A stretch of 64,000 bases of DNA from JANQQJ01 sp046290575 (lineage in GTDB: Bacteria; Pseudomonadota; Alphaproteobacteria; SMXS01): positions 1 to 64,000 of the forward strand of contig JBKAGX010000011.1 of NCBI GenBank assembly GCA_046290575.1. The letters run 5' to 3'. The position numbers and the translations under genes are program-made. This document shows, piece by piece, positions 1 to 8,999 of the stretch; the stretch's first letter is position 1; every line of letters begins with the position of its first letter. Under the pieces are notes generated by a model that made no database searches, was not told the DNA's origin, and was given only the letters and a program-made list of their open reading frames with translations.

Positions 1-51
1 GGGCCCCTCTCTTTTGCGTGGCGTGCATGTCAAAGGAACCGAAAATCGCCT

Positions 52-78
52 TTGAATCGGTCCACGTTTGCCTATTAT
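52..78 (+). promoter_or_regulatory. possible promoter upstream of clpS
   Basis: A TTGAAT box (52-57) and a TATTAT box (73-78) lie 67 bases before the chosen clpS start. The 15-base spacing is short for a sigma-70 promoter, so this is only a candidate. Confidence 0.3.
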
Positions 79-144
79 CTAAGGAAGTGGGAATCGTCTG
101 ATGTCGCTCGACCCAGTGACAGACGGACACCCCAGGAAGCATTG

Positions 145-483
145 ATGACGGTTTGGATGAGTGACGATAGAGAGGGCGATGGCGGCGGCACCGGAACGGA
201 TGTCGCAACCAAAACCCGTACAAAAACCGAAAAGCCATCCCTATATAAGGTCTTGCTGTTAAACGACGACTACACCCCTATGGAGTTTGTCGTGCACATC
301 CTTGAACGGTTTTTTAACAAGAACCGCGAGGAAGCGACCAACATCATGCTGACGGTGCATCAAAAAGGGATCGGGGTCTGCGGCGTATACACGTTCGAGG
401 TCGCAGAAACCAAGGTGACTCAGGTCATCGACTACGCAAGGCGGCACGAGCATCCGCTGCAGTGTACTTTGGAAAAAGAATAG
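145..483 (+). CDS. clpS: ATP-dependent Clp protease adaptor ClpS
   Basis: ClpS binds substrates with destabilising N-terminal residues (N-end rule) and passes them to the N-domain of ClpA for degradation by ClpAP in the cytoplasm. The C-terminal three quarters carry the family core, including LLNDDYTPMEFVV (substrate pocket region) and the HxxGxGVCGVYTFEVAE stretch. The N-terminal tail is charged and glycine rich, as expected of the flexible ClpS extension. The ATG at 145 is preferred because GGAAG lies just upstream; an in-frame ATG at 157 is possible, and the open frame extends back to a TTG at 52. The stop is 10 bases from clpA, so the two are surely an operon. Confidence 0.93.
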   Translation: MTVWMSDDREGDGGGTGTDVATKTRTKTEKPSLYKVLLLNDDYTPMEFVVHILERFFNKNREEATNIMLTVHQKGIGVCGVYTFEVAETKVTQVIDYARRHEHPLQCTLEKE

Positions 484-493
484 AGGTGATGAT

Positions 494-2848
494 TTGCCCG
501 CTATATCCCAGAATTTAGAGCAGACCCTGCATGGCGCGTTGGCGCTCGCCAATGACCACAGGCATGAATATGCCACGCTGGAGCATCTTCTCTTTAAGCT
601 GACGGAGGATAGCGATGCGATCGCGGTCATGCGTGCCTGCGGCGTTGATCTGGATAAGCTGAGGCAAACGATCAACGACTATTTCGATCGCGAATTGGCG
701 AGCATCGAGGTTTCCGACTCGGCGGACGCGAAACCGACTGCCGGTTTCCAGCGCGCGGTTCAGCGGGCGATCATCCATGTGCAGAGTTCAGGGCGCGAAG
801 AAGTAACGGGCGCGAACGTCCTGGTGGCGATCTACTCAGAGCGCGAGTCGCATGCGGCCTATTTCCTGCAGGAACAGGACATGACGCGCCTGGATGCGGT
901 CAATTACATCTCGCACGGGATCGCCAAGACCGGCGGTAAGGCCGAAACCCATGCGCCCCAGGGCGTTGAACAGGATACCGAAGCGGCGCCTGCGAGTGCG
1001 GGTGAAGCGCTCGATACCTATTGCATCAACCTCAATCAGAAGGCGGCAGACGGCAAGATTGACCCGTTGATCGGTCGTCAGGCCGAGGTCGAGCGTGTGA
1101 TCCAGATATTGTGCAGACGGTCGAAGAACAACCCGCTGCTGGTGGGTGACCCTGGCGTGGGTAAGACGGCCATTGCAGAAGGTCTTGCGCGGCAGATCGT
1201 CAACGAGGAAGTGCCCACGGTGTTGCATGATGCCACCATCTTCTCGCTCGATATGGGCGCGCTTTTGGCCGGTACCCGGTATCGCGGCGATTTTGAGGAG
1301 CGGCTCAAGGCGGTCGTCAAGGAAATCGAGGAGCATGAAGGCGCTGTCCTGTTTATCGACGAGATTCACACCGTGATCGGTGCGGGCGCGACCAGCGGTG
1401 GCGCCATGGATGCGTCCAACCTGTTGAAGCCTGCACTGCAGTCAGGTGATTTGCGCTGCATCGGCTCTACAACCTACAAGGAGTTCCGGTCCTATTTCGA
1501 GAAGGACCGCGCCCTGTTGCGGCGGTTCCAGAAGATCGACGTGACCGAGCCATCCGTCGACGATGCGATCAAGATTATGAAGGGCCTGAAGCCCTATTTC
1601 GAAGAGCACCATCAGGTCCGGTATACCAACGAGGCGGTGAAGACCGCAGTGGAGCTGGCGGCGAAGTACATTCATGACCGAAAGCTGCCGGATAAAGCCA
1701 TTGATGTGATCGACGAGGTTGGCGCTGCTCAGATGCTGGTGCCGGAAAGCCGTCGCCGCAAAACCATTGGCGTCAAAGAGGTTGAGGATATCGTGGCGAA
1801 GATCGCCCGCATCCCGCCGAAATCTGTATCGCGCGACGATAAGCAAGCGTTGAAGGACCTTCAGGGGGACCTCAAGCGCGTGGTCTACGGTCAGGACGCA
1901 GCAATCGATGCGCTTGCGTCGGCTATCAAGCTGTCCCGAGCGGGGCTGCGCGAGGCGGAGAAGCCCATCGGTTCCTATTTGTTCTCGGGCCCCACAGGCG
2001 TGGGTAAAACCGAAGTCGCGCGTCAGCTGTCCAGTATCATGGGGATCGAATTGATCCGCTTCGATATGTCCGAATATATGGAACGCCACAGCGTCTCTCG
2101 GCTGATTGGTGCGCCTCCAGGGTATGTCGGTTTCGACCAGGGCGGTCTGATGACCGACGCGGTCGATCAGAATCCGCACTGTGTGCTGCTGCTTGACGAG
2201 ATCGAAAAAGCCCACCCGGATGTGTTCAACGTGCTGCTGCAGATCATGGATCATGGCAAGTTGACAGACCATTCAGGAAAATCGGTCGACTTCCGCAATG
2301 CGATCCTGATCATGACCACCAATGCTGGCGCTGCGGAACTTAGCCAGTCGTCTATCGGTTTCGGTCGTGGCACCAAGGATGATGCCGACGATGAGGCGAT
2401 CAAGAAGATGTTCACGCCGGAGTTCCGTAACCGGCTGGATGCGACCATCGCGTTCTCGCATCTGGACCCGACTGTTGTCCGCAAGGTGGTCCAGAAGTTT
2501 GTGATGCAGCTGGAAGCGCAGCTCAGCGACCGGAATGTCACGTTCGAGCTGACCGACCCGGCTGTCGACTGGATTGTCGATAAGGGCTACGACCGGCTCT
2601 ATGGTGCCCGGCCGATGGGACGGGTCATTCAGGAGCATATCAAGAAGCCCCTGGCTGATGAGCTGCTGTTCGGCAAGCTTGCCAAGGGCGGTCATGTGCT
2701 GGTCAAGGTTGAAGAGGGCGCGTTGGCGTTCGATATCGATCCGCCGCCCGCCAAAGCCCCCAAGGGCAAGGCTAAAGCCAAGGCCAAGGCTTCAGGTGGC
2801 AAGAAAACCGAAGAACCAGGGACGCCTGAACCCGTTGATGGTGGCTAA
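494..2848 (+). CDS. clpA: ATP-dependent Clp protease ATP-binding subunit ClpA
   Basis: Hexameric AAA+ unfoldase that feeds proteins into ClpP. An N-terminal Clp repeat domain (about residues 1-145) is followed by AAA-1 with Walker A GDPGVGKT and Walker B VLFIDEIH, then AAA-2 with Walker A GPTGVGKT and Walker B LLLDEIE. The ClpP-docking IGF tripeptide is present in SSIGFGRG, so this is ClpA rather than ClpB. Length (784 aa) is close to the family norm apart from a Lys/Ala/Pro-rich C-terminal tail after about residue 745. The start is TTG at 494, behind GAGGTGAT (483-490); no better ATG fits the N-domain. It forms an operon with clpS. Confidence 0.96.
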   Translation: MPAISQNLEQTLHGALALANDHRHEYATLEHLLFKLTEDSDAIAVMRACGVDLDKLRQTINDYFDRELASIEVSDSADAKPTAGFQRAVQRAIIHVQSSGREEVTGANVLVAIYSERESHAAYFLQEQDMTRLDAVNYISHGIAKTGGKAETHAPQGVEQDTEAAPASAGEALDTYCINLNQKAADGKIDPLIGRQAEVERVIQILCRRSKNNPLLVGDPGVGKTAIAEGLARQIVNEEVPTVLHDATIFSLDMGALLAGTRYRGDFEERLKAVVKEIEEHEGAVLFIDEIHTVIGAGATSGGAMDASNLLKPALQSGDLRCIGSTTYKEFRSYFEKDRALLRRFQKIDVTEPSVDDAIKIMKGLKPYFEEHHQVRYTNEAVKTAVELAAKYIHDRKLPDKAIDVIDEVGAAQMLVPESRRRKTIGVKEVEDIVAKIARIPPKSVSRDDKQALKDLQGDLKRVVYGQDAAIDALASAIKLSRAGLREAEKPIGSYLFSGPTGVGKTEVARQLSSIMGIELIRFDMSEYMERHSVSRLIGAPPGYVGFDQGGLMTDAVDQNPHCVLLLDEIEKAHPDVFNVLLQIMDHGKLTDHSGKSVDFRNAILIMTTNAGAAELSQSSIGFGRGTKDDADDEAIKKMFTPEFRNRLDATIAFSHLDPTVVRKVVQKFVMQLEAQLSDRNVTFELTDPAVDWIVDKGYDRLYGARPMGRVIQEHIKKPLADELLFGKLAKGGHVLVKVEEGALAFDIDPPPAKAPKGKAKAKAKASGGKKTEEPGTPEPVDGG

Positions 2849-2860
2849 AGGAAACCCGGT

Positions 2861-4033
2861 CTAGGCGTTTAATGCGGCGTCGCGAACACGGGCGATTTTG
2901 TTTACGCCGGAGTCGTAACTGAAGAGCCTGTCATATTCTTTGATGGCCAGCTCAGCGAGAGCATCGCGGTTTTCGCTCATCAGATCCTGGAGATGACGCA
3001 CAGCCTCGCCAGCGGTCTCGTAGACACGCAAAACACGCGTCGAGACGTCGTCGTAGCCAATCGCGCAGTGACGGGTCGTTATGACGGGCAGACCGCGGCG
3101 AAGTGAATCCGCGACCCGCAGCTTTATCCCGCTTCCCTTGCGCGTCGAGGCTATTGTGACGGAGGCCCTGGAGAACAGGTCCTCCATGGCAGTCGTTGAC
3201 GGGGACCCGCTCAGCGAGACCCTGTTACCTGCAGCTTGTACCCGGGCCTCGAGGTGGGCGCTTGGGGCGCTGCCAGCGATATCAAGATGGGCTTGCCCGT
3301 TATGGCTTATCTTTGGCCAGGCATGGTCAAGTATCTCAATCACGCCTTCTTCGTTTTCCGGAAGTGCCAATGTGGTGGCTATCAGCACTCTGAAGTCGCG
3401 ATTTTCGGACGGGGCTGACCATTTTGATAGAGAATTGGGGTCCTTGTAGCCAAAATACATGTCTGAAAATGTCGGCTTTTGCCGGTGGGCTCCCAGCGCT
3501 TTTTCAAAGGATGCGCGATCTTCCTTTGTCAGCGTCAGAGCGACCGTCGCCTCCGCGAAGGCTCTTTTCGACCAATAGTTTACAAGCTTTCCCCGGGTGT
3601 GGCCGTTCAGGCCCATTTTCCGGGCCTTGAGCCAATCGATGGGATAGTTATGCGGTAAATAGACTGTCCTGAAGCCGCGCCGGACTGATGTGCAGACTGT
3701 CTTGCCGCATTCATCACCGCTGGCGTAGACAATGGTCCCGGACGGATCATGTTCATCGAGAATCTGATCGATAAGAGGGCTCGTGCGGTCAACATGCAGG
3801 CCATTAATGAGCCCCAGGGCCTTGCGTGAAAACGGGCGGCTTTTGGCTATACTTTCGTTGGCAATCTCGACACCGAGGCTGGCTTTGGGGGCCATGAACG
3901 CCGGCCCCAGATAGTCAACACGGGATTCGTGAACCGCGGAGACGGCTTGCAGCATTGCCAGCGTGCACTGGCTGCCGCCCGTCGCGTGACCCGGCGAATA
4001 GTTTGATACAAACACCGCTTTGATGGCGCTCAT
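2861..4033 (-). CDS. glycosyltransferase family 1/4-like protein
   Basis: A GT-B fold glycosyltransferase candidate. The N-terminus (VFVSNYSPGHATGGSQ) resembles the acceptor-binding half with its glycine-rich loop. The C-terminal half holds a GSGIKLRVADSLRRGLPVITT-like segment, matching the conserved nucleotide-sugar region of family 1/4 enzymes in which GSGIK precedes a helix and GLPV. Donor and acceptor cannot be told from sequence; a role in surface polysaccharide or glycan modification is inference. It converges with clpA (12-base gap) and lies 20 bases after the COG3146 gene on the same strand, so it may be the last gene of that operon. Confidence 0.7.
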   Translation of the reverse strand: MSAIKAVFVSNYSPGHATGGSQCTLAMLQAVSAVHESRVDYLGPAFMAPKASLGVEIANESIAKSRPFSRKALGLINGLHVDRTSPLIDQILDEHDPSGTIVYASGDECGKTVCTSVRRGFRTVYLPHNYPIDWLKARKMGLNGHTRGKLVNYWSKRAFAEATVALTLTKEDRASFEKALGAHRQKPTFSDMYFGYKDPNSLSKWSAPSENRDFRVLIATTLALPENEEGVIEILDHAWPKISHNGQAHLDIAGSAPSAHLEARVQAAGNRVSLSGSPSTTAMEDLFSRASVTIASTRKGSGIKLRVADSLRRGLPVITTRHCAIGYDDVSTRVLRVYETAGEAVRHLQDLMSENRDALAELAIKEYDRLFSYDSGVNKIARVRDAALNA

Positions 4034-4053
4034 GAGCCTGCCTGTTTGTGGGA

Positions 4054-5190
4054 TTAGTCGCCTTTGCGGAAAGGCCCGTGAGATTCCAAGGCCTGCTGGT
4101 CGGCTTCGACGTAAACCCCTTCTTCCTGCAAATAGGTCGCGACGGCTTTGCGAAAGCCTGCATCGGCGATCCAGTGCGCAGAATAGGTCAGCTGTGGCAT
4201 GTAACCGCGTGACAGCTTGTGGGGGCCTTGTGCGCCGGCTTCCACCCGGTCCAGGCCGTGGGTGATGGCGAAGTCGATTGCCTGGTAATAGCAGGTCTCG
4301 AAATGCAGGCAGGGGTGATCCTCGATGCAGCCCCAGTTGCGGCCAAAGAGCGCGGTTTTTCCCAGCAGGTTCAATGCGCCGGCGATGTACTCGCCCTCGC
4401 GTTTCGCCATCATCAGGACGATCTTGTCCGGCATGGTTTCACCGATCATCGAAAAGAAGGTCCGGTTCAGATAGGGACGGCCCCATTTGCGTGTCGAGGT
4501 GTCGACATAGAAGCCATAAAACGCGTCCCAGTGGCCCTCTGCCAGCGCCGCGCCGGTGAGCGCTTCCATGGTGATGCCGTTCTCGACTGCCTGTTTACGC
4601 TCCTTGCGGATATTCTTGCGCTTGCGCGAACTCAGCGCGTTCAGGAAATCATCGAAGCCGGCATAGCCGTCATTGTGCCAGATGAACTGCTGGTCCTTGC
4701 GCAGCAGCAGCCCCGCATCGCCCATATGCGACCATTCTTCGTAGGTCGGGAAGGTAATGTGCAGCGAGGAGACGTCCAGGCGATCAGCAAACTGGATGCA
4801 GGCCTGCAGCAGCAGGTCCTGGGTTTCGACGTCCTGTGCCAGCAAACGGGGACCCGTGACGGGGGAAAACGGCACGCTCACCTGGAGCTTTGGGTAATAG
4901 TTGCCCCCGGCACGCTCAAAGGCGTGTGCCCAGCTGTGGTCGAAGACATATTCACCCTGGGAATGGGATTTCAGATACATGGGCACGCAGCCGCGCAGGC
5001 CCGCCTCACCCTCGATCAGTACATGATAAGGTGCCCAACCTGTTTGTGGCCCGACACAGCCGCTTTCCTCCAAAGCCAGAAGAAAAGCATGCGAAACAAA
5101 AGGGTTATCGTCGCCCGCGCAGGCGTCCCAGTCTGCTGCGGAGACTTCGCCGATGGATTGAACGGCACGCGCCGTAACGCCGGAACTCAT
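4054..5190 (-). CDS. GNAT-fold protein of the COG3146 (DUF482) family
   Basis: The 378-residue protein has the length and pattern of the COG3146/PF04339 family, predicted acyltransferases of the FemAB/GNAT-like fold. Family-type segments include DNPFVSHAFLLALEESG near the N-terminus, LSSRKRKNIRKERK in the middle and HKLSRGYMPQ near the C-terminus. The substrate is unknown. Its ATG overlaps the RidA stop by four bases (ATGA), so the two are translationally coupled. Such genes often sit beside RidA or HIT-type genes in alphaproteobacteria. Confidence 0.8.
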   Translation of the reverse strand: MSSGVTARAVQSIGEVSAADWDACAGDDNPFVSHAFLLALEESGCVGPQTGWAPYHVLIEGEAGLRGCVPMYLKSHSQGEYVFDHSWAHAFERAGGNYYPKLQVSVPFSPVTGPRLLAQDVETQDLLLQACIQFADRLDVSSLHITFPTYEEWSHMGDAGLLLRKDQQFIWHNDGYAGFDDFLNALSSRKRKNIRKERKQAVENGITMEALTGAALAEGHWDAFYGFYVDTSTRKWGRPYLNRTFFSMIGETMPDKIVLMMAKREGEYIAGALNLLGKTALFGRNWGCIEDHPCLHFETCYYQAIDFAITHGLDRVEAGAQGPHKLSRGYMPQLTYSAHWIADAGFRKAVATYLQEEGVYVEADQQALESHGPFRKGD

Positions 5191-5654
5191 TCGAAGGCAA
5201 CCACCGCATCGACTTCAACGGCGACACCTACCGGCAAGGCATTTACACCGACCGCGGCGCGGGCATGGCGCCCGGTGTCGCCAAAAATCTCGACCATGAG
5301 GTCAGAGGCGCCGTTGATCACTTTTGGCTGGTCCGTGAAGTCGCCGGTACAGCGCACGAAGCCGCCAAGCCGCACGACCCTGGTTACCCGATCAAGGTTA
5401 CCGTCGAGGGCGTCAGACAGCTGAGCAACGATGTTGAGGGCGCACAGCCGTGCTGCGTCCTGCGCTTCCTCGACTGAAAAATCATAACCGACGATGCCCC
5501 GATATTGGATGCCGTTTGCGTCCATCGGCACCTGGCCTGAGACGAAAATCAGATCACCAGTGATGACATAGGGAACATAGCTGGCGACAGGTTTGGGCGG
5601 TTCGGGAAGTTCAATCCCCAGTTCTTGCAATCGTGCTGCGATTTGACCGCTCAT
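5187..5654 (-). CDS. RidA family protein
   Basis: Small RidA/YjgF/YER057c-type protein. Members deaminate reactive enamine/imine intermediates from PLP enzymes, or act as related hydrolases. The family core VSGQVPMD near residue 40 and the C-terminal segment GRHARAAVGVNALP with the substrate-carboxylate-binding Arg are present, followed by VEVDAVVAFE. The long N-terminus LQELGIELPEPPKPVASYVPYV is typical of the RidA subgroup sometimes called endoribonuclease L-PSP-like in alphaproteobacteria. The ATG at 5654 is preferred; an in-frame GTG at 5666 is possible. It is coupled to the downstream COG3146 gene by a 4-base overlap. Confidence 0.88.
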   Translation of the reverse strand: MSGQIAARLQELGIELPEPPKPVASYVPYVITGDLIFVSGQVPMDANGIQYRGIVGYDFSVEEAQDAARLCALNIVAQLSDALDGNLDRVTRVVRLGGFVRCTGDFTDQPKVINGASDLMVEIFGDTGRHARAAVGVNALPVGVAVEVDAVVAFE

Positions 5655-5725
5655 ACGTATATCCACTGCCAGGGTGTGCGTGATTTATAGCAGACCCAGG
5701 CGCTGGTCCAAGGGGTAGGCGTGGA

Positions 5726-6601
5726 TCAATTCCACAAAAGCGCTGCGCCCCGCACACCGCTTGAATCGCCATGTTTGGCCTTCACAATCGGTGTGGAGAA
5801 ACCGTCTGAGAATATATGCGGTCGCAGCAGCGGCGGCAGCGCCTCATAAAGATACTCGATATTGGACAATCCGCCCCCCAGCACGATGACATCCGGGTCG
5901 ATTATATTGATCATGGTGGCCAGGGCCCGGGCCAGCCGGTCCACATAAACCTCCAGCGCGGCCGCCTTGTGGGGTGTGTCGCCATGCGCGATGGTCTCGG
6001 GCGATGCCATCTCGCCGCAATGATCAAGATAGGCACGGGTCAGGCCGCGGCCGTTCAGAAAGGTCTCGATGCAGCCGCGGCGTCCGCAATAGCAATCGGG
6101 GCCAGGCCGTTCATTGCCGCGCATGCGGGGCAGGGGGTTGTGCCCCCATTCGCCGGTGATGGCGTTACGCCCGGTGATCGGTGTGCCGTCGATGACCAGC
6201 CCGCCGCCGACGCCGGTACCCAGAATGACCCCGAAGACAACATTGTATTCGGCTGCTGCGCCATCAATTGCTTCGGAAAGCGCAAAGCAGTTGGCGTCAT
6301 TGGCCATGCGGACCGGTTGCCCCAGCGCATGTTCCAAATCTGCCCGTAGCGTTTGGCCGATCAGATTCTCGGCGTTTTGCATGCGGCCTGTGTGTGGCGA
6401 AGTGGTGCCGGGTGTGCCGATCCCGATGGTTGCATCGGGTCCGGCTGTTGCCCGCGCTTGCGCCACAAGCTCGCTCACCGCATCGACCCGTTCTTCATAG
6501 TGCTCCGGAGTGCGAATGCGTTTCCGAAACCGCTCGGCCCCGTCCCGATCAAGCACAATCGCCTCGATCTTGGTGCCGCCCAGATCGACGCCGATTTTCA
6601 T
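5726..6601 (-). CDS. ROK family sugar kinase
   Basis: A ROK kinase phosphorylating a hexose or N-acetylhexosamine with ATP. The N-terminal phosphate motif GVDLGGTKIEA, the sugar-binding segment HNPLPRMRGNERPGPDCYCG and the zinc-binding CxCGxxGCxE signature (CYCGRRGCIE) are all present. The length of 291 aa is normal for bacterial single-domain ROK kinases without a DNA-binding domain. Motifs suit fructokinase/N-acetylglucosamine kinase types but do not decide between them. The HAD gene ends three bases upstream, so the two are co-transcribed. Confidence 0.88.
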   Translation of the reverse strand: MKIGVDLGGTKIEAIVLDRDGAERFRKRIRTPEHYEERVDAVSELVAQARATAGPDATIGIGTPGTTSPHTGRMQNAENLIGQTLRADLEHALGQPVRMANDANCFALSEAIDGAAAEYNVVFGVILGTGVGGGLVIDGTPITGRNAITGEWGHNPLPRMRGNERPGPDCYCGRRGCIETFLNGRGLTRAYLDHCGEMASPETIAHGDTPHKAAALEVYVDRLARALATMINIIDPDVIVLGGGLSNIEYLYEALPPLLRPHIFSDGFSTPIVKAKHGDSSGVRGAALLWN

Positions 6602-6604
6602 GTC

Positions 6605-7270
6605 TTAGAAGCCCTGCGCACTCAGATGCTGGTCGAGGTAAGCATGGGCTTCCGGCCAGCTGTCGGCCCGGTGGTGGCTGTCTTCCGCCGGACCCAGCAA
6701 CTTCGCCAGACGATCGTCGGCAATGAAATGGATCCGGTGCACATCCTCCGCCGCCTGAGCGACAGAGGTCAGATTGTGCGGCAAATCATCAATGAAGTAG
6801 ACGGGTGCGTCGACCATGTCGGCAAGGTAGCGGATAATGTCGCCTTTAAGGCCCATATTGGCCACCACTGGATAATCCATAGCGTGCTTCTTCAGGCTCT
6901 TGATCCGTGCGCCGCGTTGTGGGATTGGCACATTGGTGACGATAACAATCTGCGCCCGGGTCGACAGGCTTGCCAAGGCCTCCGGTGCCCCGGGTACGGC
7001 TGGCTGGTGCTCGGTTTTTTCAAGAAAGAACTGGCCAATCAGCGCGCCGATTTCCTCTGCCGCTATGGCCTGGTCGTCCGCCTTGCGCTTGATGTTGCCA
7101 TTCAAGGCGAAGCTGGCCATGTCGAAATAGAGGTCGTTTTCGTGCAGGAACTCTTCCAGGCACGTGGCGAATTGCAGAATCACCTCGTCTGCGTCGACGA
7201 GCATCAACGGGCGGGACGGGTCGAGCGTGAGGTCGTCCGCCTGGGACTTTACGTCAGGATGAAGTTTCAT
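6605..7270 (-). CDS. HAD family hydrolase
   Basis: Haloacid dehalogenase-like phosphohydrolase. Motif I appears as LVDADEVIL (nucleophile and acid/base Asp), motif II as IVTNVP, and motif IV as VYFIDDLP. The residues between motifs I and II form a helical cap (about 30-95). Substrate unknown. The adjacent ROK kinase gene (3-base gap) suggests an operon, and a linked role in sugar-phosphate metabolism is only inference. The DUF3572 gene lies four bases upstream. Confidence 0.8.
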   Translation of the reverse strand: MKLHPDVKSQADDLTLDPSRPLMLVDADEVILQFATCLEEFLHENDLYFDMASFALNGNIKRKADDQAIAAEEIGALIGQFFLEKTEHQPAVPGAPEALASLSTRAQIVIVTNVPIPQRGARIKSLKKHAMDYPVVANMGLKGDIIRYLADMVDAPVYFIDDLPHNLTSVAQAAEDVHRIHFIADDRLAKLLGPAEDSHHRADSWPEAHAYLDQHLSAQGF

Positions 7271-7274
7271 GGTC

Positions 7275-7553
7275 CTAGGTATAATGAGGGAAGTCGGCGC
7301 CGGGCAAGAGCGCCCTGGCCTTTGCCGGCGTATCCGGTTTCACGTCGATATGCTCGCAGAAGGCGAGCAGGCGGGGTTCGTGCTGCAACAGATAGTCCAG
7401 TACCCCGGCTTGCAGCTCAGGGTCATTGGCCCGCAGCCGTAGCGTACCGATGTCCAGCCCGGTCAGGTTCAGAAGACCGTTAAGGGCGTCTTCATCCATC
7501 GCAATGAAGGCGAGCGCCTGTAGCGCGACGGTCTGCGCGTGTTCCGGTGTCAT
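7275..7553 (-). CDS. DUF3572 family protein
   Basis: A short helical cytoplasmic protein of the alphaproteobacterial DUF3572 family: it starts MTPEHAQTVALQALAFIA and contains GLDIGTLRLRANDPELQAGVLDYLL, both typical. The function is not known. The open frame extends to 7622, but that start would overlap rpmG; the ATG at 7553 agrees with family length (about 90 aa). The gene lies between rpmG and the HAD gene on the same strand. Confidence 0.75.
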   Translation of the reverse strand: MTPEHAQTVALQALAFIAMDEDALNGLLNLTGLDIGTLRLRANDPELQAGVLDYLLQHEPRLLAFCEHIDVKPDTPAKARALLPGADFPHYT

Positions 7554-7590
7554 AAGGGAAAGGTAGGGCGCCCAGAGGGCCCACCAAGAC

Positions 7591-7758
7591 TTATTTGATC
7601 TTGGTTTCCTTGAACTCGACATGCTTACGTACGACCGGGTCGTACTTTTTGACGACCATTTTTTCGGTCAGCGTCCGCGGGTTCTTCTTGGCCACATAGA
7701 AATAGCCGGTGCCCGCGGTGCTCTCGAGCTTGATCTTGATGCTGGATGGCTTGGCCAT
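7591..7758 (-). CDS. rpmG: 50S ribosomal protein L33
   Basis: The minus strand encodes a 55-residue protein starting MAKPSSIKIKLESTAGTGYF and ending HVEFKETKIK, the classic alphaproteobacterial L33. It has the conserved YFYVAKKNPR segment and lacks the four zinc-binding cysteines, so it is the zinc-independent form. The ATG is at 7758; a purine-rich AGGAGT stretch lies just upstream on the minus strand. L33 near topA, rnr and DUF983 is a conserved neighbourhood in this class. The gene is short enough to be missed by ORF callers with a 60-residue cutoff. Confidence 0.95.
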   Translation of the reverse strand: MAKPSSIKIKLESTAGTGYFYVAKKNPRTLTEKMVVKKYDPVVRKHVEFKETKIK

Positions 7759-7831
7759 GAACGGACTCCTGGTTCGCCCTGCGGCGAGAATTTCTTAAGA
7801 GGGCGAGAAAATAGCCGCCCCGGCTCCTAAG

Positions 7832-8989
7832 TCAAGCGGCTTCCGGCGCTGGCTGAGCCCGCCCACGCATGAAAAGCGCAAATAGCAGAAAGGCGCCGAA
7901 GATCATCGCCAGCCCATAGCCGAATCCGTCCGGCAGTACCAGATCCATGGATTGGCCCAGGAAGGGTGATCCAGTCAGCGATCCGAAATTGTAAGCCGCG
8001 ATCAGCGCCGCATTGGCGCCCGCCAGCTGCAGCCCCTTGTACCGGTGGCCCAGCATGGTCAGGCCGATGGTGTAGACGCCGGTAATCGTGCCACCCCAGA
8101 TGAACAGCAGCGGCCAGATATAGAGGGTCCCCATCAGGACGGGCAGGGCCAGGCCACCGATGGCGCCAATGGTGGCGCATCCGATCAACACCCGGATGGG
8201 TTTTATTCTGTCGGCCAGCCAGCCGACCGGGAATTGCAATACGACATTGCCCAGCGCGATGACCGTTAGAAGACGCGCGCTCGCCTCGTTCTCCAACCCC
8301 GTATAGGTCCCGAAGACCGGCAATAGCTGAAACACGCCCGACTCAACCGCGCCATAGACCACGCCAGCCATCAGCGCGACTGGACTCAGTTTGAAATAGC
8401 GGAAAATCGGCGTGGGGTGATTGCTTTCGAATTCGGGGCGGCTCTTGCCCGCGCCCAAGATGACCAGACAGCCCAGGGACACCAGCCCGGCGGCCACGAG
8501 AAACGGCAGCCAACCCTGTGTGCCGGTGAAGGATACAAGAAGCGGTCCCGCGCCGAAGCCGAGGGAAATGCAGGCTGCATAGACGCCCAGCAGGCGGCCT
8601 CGATTGCCGTCGCTGGCGATCTGGTTGATCCAGACCTCGCTCAACACAAAGGGGATGACGATGGCGGCCCCCAGCAGGAAGCGCAGAACGAACCACACTT
8701 CAATGGCCTCAAACAGCCGCATGCCCAGCAACAGAATTGCAGCCGAAATCAGGCCGGTAAAGATCAGCCGCATTGGACCGGCCCATACCACCAATCGCGG
8801 AATAAAGGGTGTCACGCAGATGCCACCCAGTGCCATCATGGCGCCGTTGATGCCGATCAGCGTGTTGCTATAGCCGCGATCGACCAGCAACAGGTTAAGG
8901 AGCGGGCCGGTTAGCCCGAACACCAGGCCGACAACGCTGATCATGCCGATAATAGCGGCGAGAACGCGAACTTTCGACCGATCCAGCAT
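7832..8989 (-). CDS. MFS transporter (YcaD-like)
   Basis: A major facilitator superfamily permease with about 12 hydrophobic segments and a central loop near residues 180-195. The N-terminal half has the signature-like stretch between TM2 and TM3 (VDRGYSNTLIGINGAM), and the C-terminal half has WLADRIKPIRVLI, the repeat-related loop motif DRxxxR. Its overall look matches the YcaD-type small-molecule exporters; the substrate is unknown. ATG at 8989 is preferred over the upstream start at 9040, which would overlap the DUF983 gene. Confidence 0.85.
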   Translation of the reverse strand: MLDRSKVRVLAAIIGMISVVGLVFGLTGPLLNLLLVDRGYSNTLIGINGAMMALGGICVTPFIPRLVVWAGPMRLIFTGLISAAILLLGMRLFEAIEVWFVLRFLLGAAIVIPFVLSEVWINQIASDGNRGRLLGVYAACISLGFGAGPLLVSFTGTQGWLPFLVAAGLVSLGCLVILGAGKSRPEFESNHPTPIFRYFKLSPVALMAGVVYGAVESGVFQLLPVFGTYTGLENEASARLLTVIALGNVVLQFPVGWLADRIKPIRVLIGCATIGAIGGLALPVLMGTLYIWPLLFIWGGTITGVYTIGLTMLGHRYKGLQLAGANAALIAAYNFGSLTGSPFLGQSMDLVLPDGFGYGLAMIFGAFLLFALFMRGRAQPAPEAA

Positions 8990-8999
8990 GGATGGACGG

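Noticed and set aside
2743..2848. The Lys/Ala repeat at the end of clpA as a frameshift artefact
   Set aside because: The frame, codon usage and stop are consistent, and similar basic tails end topA and rnr in this genome.
4219..5424. A 401-codon plus-strand frame
   Set aside because: Antisense to the COG3146 and RidA genes; no recognisable domain.
7621..7830. A plus-strand frame of 69 codons
   Set aside because: It is antisense to rpmG, which is clearly recognised on the minus strand.
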